Of a stretch of 64,000 bases of DNA, positions 1 to 12,700 are shown piece after piece; position 1 is the stretch's first letter, and each line of letters starts with the position of its first letter. The notes beneath the pieces were generated by a model. The model saw only the letters and a program-made list of their open reading frames with translations. It ran no database searches and had not been told where the DNA came from. This stretch comes from Strongylocentrotus droebachiensis. Its lineage: Eukaryota > Echinodermata > Echinoidea > Camarodonta > Strongylocentrotidae. The stretch spans positions 124,001 through 188,000 of the forward strand of contig JAVYIG010001035.1 of NCBI GenBank assembly GCA_035222895.1, written 5' to 3'. A program made the translations under genes and the position numbers.

Positions 1-22
1 TGGGGATTTTAACTTGATCTAC

Positions 23-260
23 CTTTTATCTGGTGCAATCTTAGCTGGACTGACTCGACTGCAGCTGACATTCCTGGTTTGGGTTCCCATCCCGCAAGTT
101 CCATACTCATCAGGTGTGAACATCTGATCAGTATTGTCTAGACTGGGCATGCATTCTCCCCACTCGGTGGTAAGCCAACCAAACAGAGTACAACTATGAT
201 GGTTGCAGACTCGTGACTCTTTCATCTCTGCAATCTCCATGTCAGGACATGCTTCTCCAC
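23..260 (-). CDS. THSD7A: THSD7-like exon 7: end of TSP1 repeat 9 and most of repeat 10
   Basis: This exon is 238 bp. The acceptor ttgtatacag precedes GTGGAGAA (phase 1) and the donor is AAAAG|GTAGAT (phase 2). It encodes GEACPDMEIAEMKESRVC and CNHHSC closing repeat 9, then GWLTTEWGECMPS, YGTCGMGTQTRNVSCSRV and KIAPDKR of repeat 10. TRNVSC carries an N-V-S sequon. The next exon, needed for the last cysteines of repeat 10, lies beyond base 1, so the window ends inside the gene. Confidence 0.94.
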
Positions 261-2766
261 CTGTATACAAGATATATATCTAATTAGAGCAACTCTCAAA
301 TCAGAACTTTTCACATTTCACAAAAAACTAATAAATTATCAAGAATGGGTATTTTAATTACTGAAAGACACTTTAGAGAATTGCTAAAATTGAGTGTTGT
401 GTCAATTATGATTTCAATATACCTCAACTGTGGCATAACATTTTAAAAAATCTGAACTACTCAGAAATTGAGCACACTTTCATGAGCGCGACAGTTTTTG
501 TATTTCCAGTAGCTTTGAAATTGTTAAAATACTGAATGCCAAGAATGAGAGGAGCTAGGTACTATACTCACCAGGTCCAGGTTGAGCCAAGATGGTCCTG
601 TAGCGTTCCTGGAGCCCACCAGGCCTGCCTGTCTCAGACTCACACGACTGGGAGCATTCACTCCATGGCCCCCACTTGCCTAACACACAGTCTGATGAGC
701 ATGGAGCTTCACAGGTTACTTCTTCAGAAGGCTTGTTAACAATGGCCTCACACATAGACTCATCTTCAACTGGAAGCTGGGGAAGGGGAGGGGACAAACA
801 GAATCGACAGTTATAACCCATTGCCTATGTGAACCGGGTGGTTCCTACTAATTAGCCTTTGGAAATTAGTAGTGGTCAACAGAGTAATACACATCTATTG
901 AAAACAAATGTTTTAACTTGATTAATACATGTATAGGCTGTTCAGTCTGTGGGAGATAATAGGCTTAAGGCCACTATTTTGCGAAGGAGGGGGGGGGGGG
1001 TCTGATATCTCTTGGCTGAATATATACATTTCAGCTTCTAAATTTATGTGGGCCAGTGAAGAAGGCAAGGTCAATTTTGACACCTTTTAAAAGTGACAAT
1101 GTAGTTCTGTAATCAAATTTCTGAGATAAGATTATAACAAATAATAAAAAAATATAAGATTATTGCCTCAAGGTGCATTGCAGTAATACTACTAATTTCA
1201 AGATTCTGGGGATGGGCTGCACAGCCTTTACCTCTATCACAAGATCAAGGTTATCTATCATGACTTTTGCCGATGAATTATATTCAATCTATCATCCACC
1301 AATTTTGAGTTCTAGATAAAATACAATGCAACATCCAAAGAAAGATTGGTATGATTTGCTATGGAACATAAAGAAAATATTAAATGATTAGACACACAAA
1401 TAACAAATATTCCAATATAGATTTCCAAGGCCTTCATACATCTTGCGAGTTGATACAGTAGACATTTCTGGTCATGACGCCTTCTCCACACATAGTCTGT
1501 GCATCACTTGGTTGACAGGTTGCTTCCTCCACCACCCATCTGAAGCAAGGCTGAACGTTACAAGGGGCATGCTCAGTCAGGTGGGGGCACTTTAAACCGT
1601 TATGCTCTGGGGGCGCCACTATCTCCCTGGACCGATGAATGTGTCCTGAAAAGATCAAATAAAGGCAAACATGATACATATTTAATAGGTTTGCCTTGCA
1701 TTAGTAGAATGTTAATGATTTGTTACATGTACAAGAATTCTGAATCTGGACATCTTCTAAAGAGCAGTCTACTATCAGGGCTCAACATCAGGAGGCGCAA
1801 TAGCTCAGTTGGTAGAGCAGTGGTCTCGTAATCCGGTGACCCGTGTTCGAAACCAAGACGATGCGCTAGTGCCCTTTGGTAAGGCAATAACCCTCATTAC
1901 CAGGTCCCTCGGAGAGGACCTAAAGCCGTCGGCTGTCTGGTTGCTTACTTACAAGCATTTATGCTTTCTTAGCAGTCAGGTAAAATAACAACCACCACCA
2001 ATTAATTTAACACTAATAGGCACCTGAGACTCATGGGTGCCCAAAATTTAAGTCAAACCATCCCCGCTCCAAAAAAAGTTTTACATAGGGCTCATGTATA
2101 CAGACTCTTAAAAGTTAAATCTGGACGCTGGCCATTATTTTGAAAGACAATTTCATTATATCAAGCAATTTGTTGGCAATATTTTGAACAAAAAAATTGA
2201 TAAATGTAAAGGATTTGTCAGTTGATAAGACCTTCAACAAATTATTCATTGCCTTTTAAAGCACTATAATTTATCCTATTTCAGGAAAAGCAAGAAAAAA
2301 ATCTGACTTCAATGATATAAACTAAAAACAAATATTACAACATTAAATTCTGCACTGAGCATGATGCTGGCTTTGATAGGATGAAAAGGCTGGGTATACA
2401 TTTATTGTACCGAAGCAGATCTTGTGATAATTGCAGGATGTAATTAGATTTTTGATTCAGCTATCATCATATGATGGGGTACTTTGGAAAAGCGGTGACG
2501 TAACTAAGCAAATAAAATGCTCTTTTATAATTTGAAAAGCGTTGCAAATCTATTGAAGAACAAAAGGATTCTTATACAGTAGGCTTGCGGTATACAGTAG
2601 GATTCTTCATTACCATAAGAGAGAAATATGAAAGTGATGCAGTATTATCACCTTTTAAACAAACATAATTCTTCCATTAGCTTACATTTAATCACCCACC
2701 TCAAGCGACATTTATCACAAGCAAAGAAACACAATTAAAGTTTTCCATTTATTATTTGTATCTTGT

Positions 2767-2805
<39 letters not shown>

Positions 2806-5800
2806 CCCATAGGTAGTCTTGTTAACCAGTTGATTAGATTGTTATTAACACAAGTCAATAAGAAAAGATGTTATTTTAAAGGTAAACTGCCTTGGGGCAT
2901 AGAAATTAGAAGGTACAAAATTTTCTCATTATGTGACCTCATTCAAGAATGCACAGCTAGAGATTCTGATATTGTCCTACTTCAATTGTACGCCATGGAA
3001 AATGTTCATTAAGATGAGCTTTGCCTCAGGGCAGTCATTATACAGGTGGGTGGAGGGAAATATCAAATCACTGAGCTAAATAAATAAAAAAGGTAGGCAG
3101 CCAATAAGATGGAATGACAAACTATGATCTGGGTTTGATAAAAAGGAAAAGAGAAATGAAAAGAGAAAATGAGAAATTACACAGCCCCAAAAATGGGAAA
3201 CACACCCACACACAAAAAAGCTGTACGTCAAAATCAGTATCCACTTTTAAAGACATTCACTACAACCATGGACCTAGTAGGTCCCTGCTACAAACTTAAT
3301 ATAAAGACCCAAGTTATTTGTAAAACTTGACAAAAACGATGGAAAAAAAGGTTGTACACATTCTTTCGGAAATGCTGGAGTTGAATTTATAGATCTTTGT
3401 ACCACACATTTCCAATTGAGAACTGTTATTATATTAATAATTTAATTTATTCTGCTCAAGTTGTATCTCATGGCATTCTTTTATTATCATTTCCTTCCTT
3501 CTACTACACATTTCTCTCTGAGATTGGGTACATATCAGCAACAGGCTACCAGTATTTAGGATAAACAGTGCTAGTTTAGTCAATGCTTATACTAGGCCAT
3601 AGCAGATTAGAAGCCTTGCTGATGTAAAGAAAATAGCTCTTAGCATGTTTTGAAAATATCTTATGACCATCTTAAGCAAACATTAACTTGAATTACACAA
3701 CCAAGATGCATATACTAAAGGCAATCAGTGAATACACATCAATAATCTTGACTACATAATAAAATGTATATCTTTCGTAAAACAAAGCATTTGTTGGGAG
3801 AATGTTAAGAGCCAAAAGGGTGTTACACATAGTTCTGTATACAATGATATGAATTAAAGCCCTTCTGGCATTCATCTGACAAAATCCTAAATAACCAAAA
3901 AATGTTAATAGAAATGATGTGACATATATGCATACATAATTATATCAAGGCAATTATAAGGACAACAAATTTTGAAAAATGTATAATCTTTCTGTCTGGC
4001 ATGTTGTTGTTTTTATTCTTGTTATTGAATGAATCATGCTTTTATCACATTCCCTCATCTCTCTTGATCCACTGAGCCGCCGTTGCCAATTTGACGCTCC
4101 CGGTGACTGAGAACCCATTATGACCAGGCAGTGGAAATGTCAGCGGTGTTTGTGCCATTGATTGCTGACAATATTAGATCAGGAAAAGAATTAACACAAG
4201 TCCTGATGGGTCTCCCACATGTTCGGACCTAGATTTCGATTAGCAGTGCAAATATGCTGTACCTCTACAAGGCTTTCCTCTATTGAGCAGGCCAGCCAGC
4301 TCAGGCGACCATCTTTCTCTCTTTCTCACACTTTTGTGAAATCTTCCTTCAATCTTATGATTTCCTTACAATTTAAACCAGTCTAAATTCTATTCTGTCT
4401 GGCATGTTGTAATTTTAATGTTGTTTCATCCTAACAAATTCAACACTTTTAATTCTTCAAAAGCATATATCTTTAAATAAACTTTAATAATTTGTCTAAA
4501 ATTTTTCATTTATCTAATTATCATTAATATTAGGATTGGTTAACTTCATAAATGTAAATGCATCTGCAAGTTATGCTGCCTACCTGAAATACAAGAATCA
4601 CACAAAAATATCTTGATTTATCTCATGTATGTAAAAAAAAAAGAAATCAATCAAAAATAATAAATACTAAATGGATTGGATACTGATGAACCTGACATGG
4701 CAATAAATCACTAACTTCATGCAATATTAAAAAACAGAATTTCATTCATAACAAATGATAACTGGAAAGAAACTTGAAAATTAACCCATCAATTGCATTT
4801 CCTTAAATATTAAGCACCTGCACTTCATCAATATAAATCACAATATTAATTAAATGACTTTGATGAAAATGTTTAACTTAAACATTTCTGATCATCCTTT
4901 CAAAGAAATTTCCATTCCATTTAAAAAATCTCTTTCCACCCCACACCTTCCCTCCTTGTCCTTCCCTCTCTGTCTCTCCTTCTTTCTATATCTACCTCTG
5001 TCCCAACCTTTCCTTCACATTACAGTCCTTCTTTCATTCTCTCTCCATTACACACATTCATTATACACTATTCTAATTCCCTTTCTTGTAACATATGTTT
5101 ATATTAAAGCCTATTCAAGTTGAATCCAGATTTCCCAGATTTCCACAATGCAAACACAACACTCGTTTCTAGTACAGAATCCCTGTATCCTTGGAACCTC
5201 TTGGTATTTCCCAATTCAAATATCAATTTGGCATAATATTCCAAATCTGATCATCACCCTGGGACCCCTAACGATGATTCTTCATGGAGCCATGCATGTA
5301 AATATTTATGTCAAAATAGTTCCAAAGACCACAAGACTACCTAATGAAATCCATCTCTCTCCATCCCCATTCTTAATCTTCAGTTGCAGTCTCCATTTTC
5401 TCTCTCCCTCTACTCTGTATATCCATTTTTCCACTTTCTGCCTTTCTTTCTCTCAATCTCTTTCTCTCTGCTCTACTGCTTCTTGGACTCTCTCATTCTC
5501 TGCCTTTCTATATTTTTCTCCCTCTCTCTCTTCTATTTTTCTAGTATTTCATCCCATCATTCTCCCGCACCCTCTCTATGTAATATTTCTTCCTCTCCCT
5601 CCCTATTCCTCTGACATTCCCTTCATCCACTTTTCTCTCTATTTTAATATCTCTCTCTCTCTCTTTCTCTCTCTCCCTCTCTTTCTCTCTCTCTCTCTCT
5701 CTTTCTCTCTCCCTCCCTGTCTGTGTCTCTTTTTGTGTCTCTATCTCTTTCTGTGTCTCTTTCCCTCTCTCTTTCTCTCTCCCTCCCTGTCTGTCTCTGT

Positions 5801-8800
5801 CTCTCTCTCTTTCTCCCTCCCCCTCCCTCCTTCTCAATGTGCACCATGCACCTATAATGTAAATCCACTATCTCAAGTACAAGTAAACTTCAGACACACT
5901 CTCAAATTGGTTTGCAATCAAATCTCACCTGTAAAACACCTGCAACCTACGTATGTTTTTTCTAGAATCGACATGTGTCAGGAGCATTTCCTACATGCCG
6001 CTAGAGTAAATTTCATCTGCTTTTCAGGACAACTCCAGGGATGAATTTCTACATATCTTTGCGCGCAACACTTGTTCCTTTTCCCATATGCTTGATCTCT
6101 GCTCCTAGCACACATTTCTTTAGGAGACCTGTATGAAAATCAAGGTATTTATGTCCACCAAAGAAGACATTCATTACCATGGACCTGGGAGTTGTATGGT
6201 GGGGATATTGGGATGCTGCAAGGAGTCCAGGGGTGCTGTCACAAACACCAAATAATATGATAATCTGGAGGGAGGGGGCTTCTTGTTTCTTTTTGAGCTT
6301 GTCAGAAAATTTGGAGTGAAAATAAACTTCAAAATGTGAACAATATATTTCTCGACTTATTTAGGATTTAGGAAGGAAAAGGACATCCAAAATATGAACA
6401 CTTTTTTGTTTCTTTGCCAAATAAATATGGAGTGAAAAGGCAACCAAAAAGGTGATGACATTTTTGTCCTTTTTTAAAACATGCAACCACCTTTCAAAGA
6501 AAATGTCCATATTGGTTTTACATTCATATTCAAAAAGTGCATCTTGCTTGCCGCAGATTAATGTTATATATCTTTTATCAAATTTCCCAGGGTATTGCAA
6601 GATACAGATCATTACATTATGTGATATATTCCATCTGTATTGCTGATTTCACCATATGTTATATCTCAGATTGACATATGACTTCTCACATATGGCTTGC
6701 ACACATCTATGCCAAAATATGTCCTACATTGTCATCTACATAGGCAAAGTATGTCAATAAAGACACCTAATAATAAAATCTTAATATTTGTTATCAACAT
6801 TTCAGAATTTCTGATATTTCATTGTCTTTGAAAAGAAAATATACCGTAAATCTCTGTGTATAAGGCGCACTTTTTTGCCGCCGAAAAAAATTGAAAGTCG
6901 GGGGTGGTCTTATACACAGGTAAGCAATGTCTCCCAGCTCAGTAATCAGTGTGTTGAATCACCACTCAGAAATTACAACAAAACTCAAATTTGTCTGTCA
7001 TCTTGGTTTGAAAGTAATCTTTTTCATAGATCTCAATGTGTAGTTTATAATAATAATTCTTCAATTTTTTTTTATATAACAAATGGTGTACCACAAGGTT
7101 CTATCCTAGGTACTCCATTGTCAGAAATTTAGAGGATGCTATTCATATCATGCATGACTATTGATGTTTGGCATAGAACACAGTGCTTTTGCTAAGTGAT
7201 GTGATGAGGCTGGTGTGGGACACTTGGTATCATGAAGCCTTAGAGTCTGGACCTGTTTTTAATTTATATTAATGATCTTACACATTTTTCTACAACGTAC
7301 GACATTGTTACTATTGTTTGTGACAAGTTCACAACTTCAACCCCGCGTGGGTTTTCGGCAACAAAACAACAACAACAACAACAAAACAATATTTTTTTTA
7401 TTTCCCCCCCCCCCCCTCTTCCCCCAAAATAGGGATGCGCCTTATACACAGGTGCGCCTTATACACGGAGATTTACGGTAACCAGAATGAATAAATCAAA
7501 TATCTATGAAGATAAACAAATATCTAAAAACTCCAAGATTTAGGAAATACTGGCTAGGCCCAACTGATTATAGGATACAACTTTTTGCCAATATTTGCCA
7601 CTAGAGGAAGAAAAAAGTGTTGAAAAAACTTGTGATAACTTTCCTTGAAAATTGGCTCTGGTAATTTTGTATTTCAATTAATTAAAGCAAACAACAACAA
7701 AACCTTTGAAAACATGCTGCTGTTACATGTAGAGAAAAATGTATAGAAATGATGCTGGGTCATGTGTACACAACGTCATCAATCTTTCATTTGTTCAAGG
7801 TTTCAAATGCATTTCACTAGTGGCTAAACAATACAGCCCTCTCCACTGTGTAAAACAGTGCAATTCCAATGAATTGAAGAGGTATTTTACATAACAAAGG
7901 TCAAATCAAAGGCATAAAGGTCGCGTCACAGTACTCATCTCACAACACAAGATATCCTACTAGCTTCAGGACACCAGGATACGAGGAAAGGTTTACAAAA
8001 GGATGTTGCACCCATATGTGGCCGAAGATCCCCGTTAGCTATAGTAATAGATTCTGTTTTCATTTTGTAAGTGCTTTCTGTCACAGCAGGCAAATTAAAG
8101 ATAAAGTTGAGTTCTGGTCATGTGATTACATTGTGATAGAAACTGCCTAGGAGCACTTGAGAAAGGTTGATAATGTAGTACATAAGACTATGGAGTTTAA
8201 AAATGATAACAAAATATATAAAAAAATACTCAATCTTGCTGAAGATCACATGGGCTGCATACAGAAACAAGCATATGGGACTACACATAAATGTTTGGAC
8301 CGACATTTTCAGCCAATGTTTTTTATATTTCGAGTATGAGGGCATTTTATTATGGTCCTGTTAATGACACATACTATGGTATTCTTCCAAACTGACATAC
8401 CAAATGAGAACGCTCCCAAATCATTTTCATCTTTACCAGAACTCAACTTTCTCTTTAAAGGATCTGACTATAGGACAAAGGAATGATATCATGTCCATCT
8501 GTCTGAGTGTATAAAGATAAGAAGTCAATGACTTAACTGCATTTTCTATAAAGAAAGATTTTTTTTTTTTAAATATCAAAATGAAAGCTGAGCAGCTCTG
8601 AAAACTTTGAATTTCAGAGTTTGCTTACCTAGGGCAGAATTTGATGATTGATTACAATTCAAATATCAATGTTTGTGTAAGCAAGAAAGAAGTTGTGGAC
8701 TCATTTGTAAAGTTTTTAATCTTTATAATATGAAGATTTGATTTGATTTAAGCTTGTCAGGTTCAAAACTGTGAAAGTGTGAGGATCCGAAGCTCTCTTT

Positions 8801-9487
8801 TGATGATGCGAATGATTTTCTGGCATAGTGTCTCCCCTCTGCACAGGTACTTATTCCAATAATAGAATAAAAAATTATGTTTTAAAAGATTAAACTTCTT
8901 CATACTTTTTTATTTATTTCAATTCACTGACGCTTATAATTTAAAATACTTTGCTGCAATGGAGATCTTCACAATGCGGTAAATATTTAATGACTTGTGA
9001 TCAGCATGTAAGTGGATGCATACCAGTTTGTTCCGGAATTTGTCTGCTGTGTAACATCATCAATATTTTCTGATACATCTCAGGAAACATTTCCCTTTTA
9101 TAAAATGTTTTGAAAATTTGCAAATGTGAAGTTGTCCTGTTTTCGTTCCGCATCGATAACAACCTCCATTTATCTTCATAAAATTGTCGTCATAAAGATT
9201 AACTGTCGGAGGAAAGAGTAAAGTCATGGTACGTGATGTGAGGGGAAGGGAACTTTGTTAAGGTTTAATGAGAAATGGATGGGTTGGTCTATTCAATCTA
9301 ACATACTCTACATCATGGCCGTTTTGTTTGGGTTTTACGTGCGTATCCACCAATGATGAGCTTTCAAGGTTAGTATGGCCAGGTTTCTGACTAACTAAAT
9401 TTGTTCAAGCAATCTACCCAAAGGTGGAGAGAGCTGGAGGGTTTGAACTCATGCATTTAGATCGTACAACTCCATGTTCTCCATCCT

Positions 9488-9519
<32 letters not shown>

Positions 9520-9699
9520 TTTCCACAAATTTACCTAACATTTGTGTACATCTCTCAACTTTTCAGCTATATATAACTGCATATGCAAACTATAAGTTCT
9601 CCTCTTTCTCTCTCTCTCTCTCTTCATACCTCCATATTTCCTTCCATACTTGCGTTACTTACATCCCACATTTCTGTTTCTCCTCCATTACCCCTCATT

Positions 9700-9739
<40 letters not shown>

Positions 9740-12700
9740 CCTCCAGTTTTCTTTCCATGCTTGCGTTACTTACATCACACTTTATTCCCATCCATTATTC
9801 TCTTTCCTCCCCTCCTTCCTTCCATTTATATCTCCCTTTTTCTCTACGTTTTCACATTTAATAAAAAAAGAACAATATCAAACATAAGGCGGTGCACTCT
9901 TTGAAGAAAATTGGTGTAAGTGCTACTTTTCTTGCTTCAGGTTGACATCAACTTGACTGGAGACAGATCGTCCTTTACATTGCAACAGAAGACGTGTTAA
10001 AAGTCTTTTTTTACAATGTTGAATGCTACAAATATCTGAAGGGATGTTTTCTTTACATTTCAGAAATCTAGTTCAGAGACCCATATATTCTTTACACATT
10101 CAATTTGCTTGGATTTTATTCTTAGCGCATGGTATGTGAAATTGGTTATGCCAGCAGCTTGCAGAAATGTTTATATGATAGATCACCTGTTTACGAAAAA
10201 ACATCTCAACATATATGTTGTGAAAGCTACATCCTTTGCCCTCCAAACAGGTAGAACTTGTGTCGTAAAGGCTTTGGTACGTTGAAAGGCTTCTCATGTG
10301 AAGGTGAATTGTGCAAAGAATTCCACCTGAGTGATTATCAAAAAGTTTGCGAAACTAATTACCTTTTATTGTCAATTTAGGGATACATCCAATAGAAAAA
10401 TGCATTTATAAAACAGCAGGCAGAGTGTTTGAATTATCAACTGATTTAATTTCTTATGAAGTATATTCCTAAATAGTCTTTGTGCCTATATCAAACAGCT
10501 CCTCTTTTGCATCACGCCATTTTAAACGTTGACAGTACCTTTAAAAGAAATTCTGTGCATTCGCTACAAAAGAAGATCTAATTTCCTAAGCAGGTGATGC
10601 CAAAACCTCTTATCATTTCTTAACAAAAGAAAAATAATTAATTTCATTTTGTGAACATCATTTTATTGATTTCGGCATACAGGGATGCATTTATGAATAT
10701 GAACTCCGAGGTGAGATTGCTTGGCTTTCATGCGCTTTTAGCTTTCAACGTTGACTCCATTTACAAGACTATTAGTGGGTCTTGGCATGACTGATGTTTT
10801 ATGACTGAGGAGGTCTCTTGTAAAATTGATGAGAAGATGCAAGAATATAGAATTAAAATGAAGAATGATGAGCAGAAATGTGATTAAACAGTGCATTAGT
10901 AATTTCAAAGGCTACATCATTATGTGTACTTTACTGTAACAATAGGAATGGATGATAGATAGGGCAACTAAAAAGAATGAAAGTGGAAGATTTCTTGCAA
11001 TGACATGCCCACAAAAATACACACACGAACTAGCTTGTATTTTAATGCTTAATATCAGCAAACTCTATATTCTACAGTAGGTTTTGATGGTTGAATAATG
11101 CTATGCAATTAACGACTAACAGATAATTTTGTGTTCCTTGAAGGTATATCTCTGTCTTGTTTTGTTTATAATGCATAGGGGCGCTGATATCCAATATGGG
11201 TGAGTACTCAGGTGGCACTACAATGTCTTGGTATGTTGGAGCTTGCGTGCAAAGGGACTGTTTTGATTGCTCGCGAAAGACACAAGACCTCATTAAGCAA
11301 ATGTCAGCCATTGCATAATGATCAGCTTGAATGCCTTCTACGAGAGAAAGGTAATGATGTAGGAAAGCACATTTAGATGGCAATGAACCTCACATGATAG
11401 TATGATCATTAATGGGTTCTTCCATGGAACATTTAGCCTAGGACTGGATGGGGCAAGAAGGGTTTGATTGCTCTGACTATTGGAGCGAGATGAAAGAAAT
11501 GTTTACTATACATGTACGTGGTCAGAATATCCTACTACGAACATGCACGATACAGGTAGCTAGCTAGTCTATTTTACCAAACTATAAATACTATTCCTAT
11601 GCATACTCATACAAATTACTATATGATTCATAAAAATAGAGATGGTCACAGAGTCTGTCAAGAAATGAACTGATGGGCAATTTCTAAGCTGTATTGTATT
11701 GTCCATCAAGATCATGAACATATAGTTTGTCTGAAAGCATCTCCTGCTGGTTCATCCAAGCATCATATTCATTTCAATTCAGGCTCTTTTGCTCTTAATC
11801 AACTTCTTTGCATCATACATCGTCTGCTAAATGCAAGAAGAGCATTAACTCATACGCTAAAACACAGAGTTGCTACCCTCTGGCTCTCACAGGTGATACT
11901 ATGGTCCCTTAGTGTCCAAGGCCCCTCCTATATACTTCAATATCTATCATACTCTATACATTTAATGACTTTATATAAGCCTCTCTGCCACGACTCCTCA
12001 TATAATGTAGTTAATAATCAACCTGTTAATAGCATGGACAGTCTCGGTTTTATATGTAAAATCTCATCCATCACACTCTAGACACCTTAACATTGTATAA
12101 AACGGCCAGACAAACAAGCACTACACAGTTACTTATAGCTTAACCTTTGATTAACCCTATTTATTCTGTCTAAAGTTTGCTACGCATTTCGATTTAGAAA
12201 GGTATAAAAACACTTTAAAAATACATTTCAAGATTGAAAAGAAAATAAGGAAAATAACCAAGGAAAAAGAATAAATAAAGCAACTTTTCAATTTTGCTTT
12301 ACTTATTTATAATCCAGTCTATAGGATAAAAAAACTGGATTGTACATTTCTGCAGAAAAACATCATTGCTGAATGTAAATTTTGTTTAAAAGTAGGAGAG
12401 AAAGAAGGTTTTTATTCATGATTTTTACACCAGTTTAGGGAACAGGCCTGAATATTAAAAAAATAAAGTTATAAAGACTACAAAAATCTAAAATTATTTG
12501 AAAAAGATTGGTTGAATTTCATCAAACTTTCAACATTAAAATAAAACTGTCATAAGAATGGCATCAAATTAAACCATGTACATAACTGTACTGCTTGTAG
12601 CTAGAGCAGTAAAAACCTTGTCAAAATGAGATCGACATGATAATCCTACTGACCCACTATCAATAAAAGTAAAGAATGGCTTTGAGCCTTATTCTGTTGT

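Noticed and set aside
5148-6044. 298-codon open frame on plus
   Set aside because: Its centre is a pyrimidine tract translating to Ser/Leu/Phe repeats. The flanks show no similarity to any family, and open frames through such tracts are expected.
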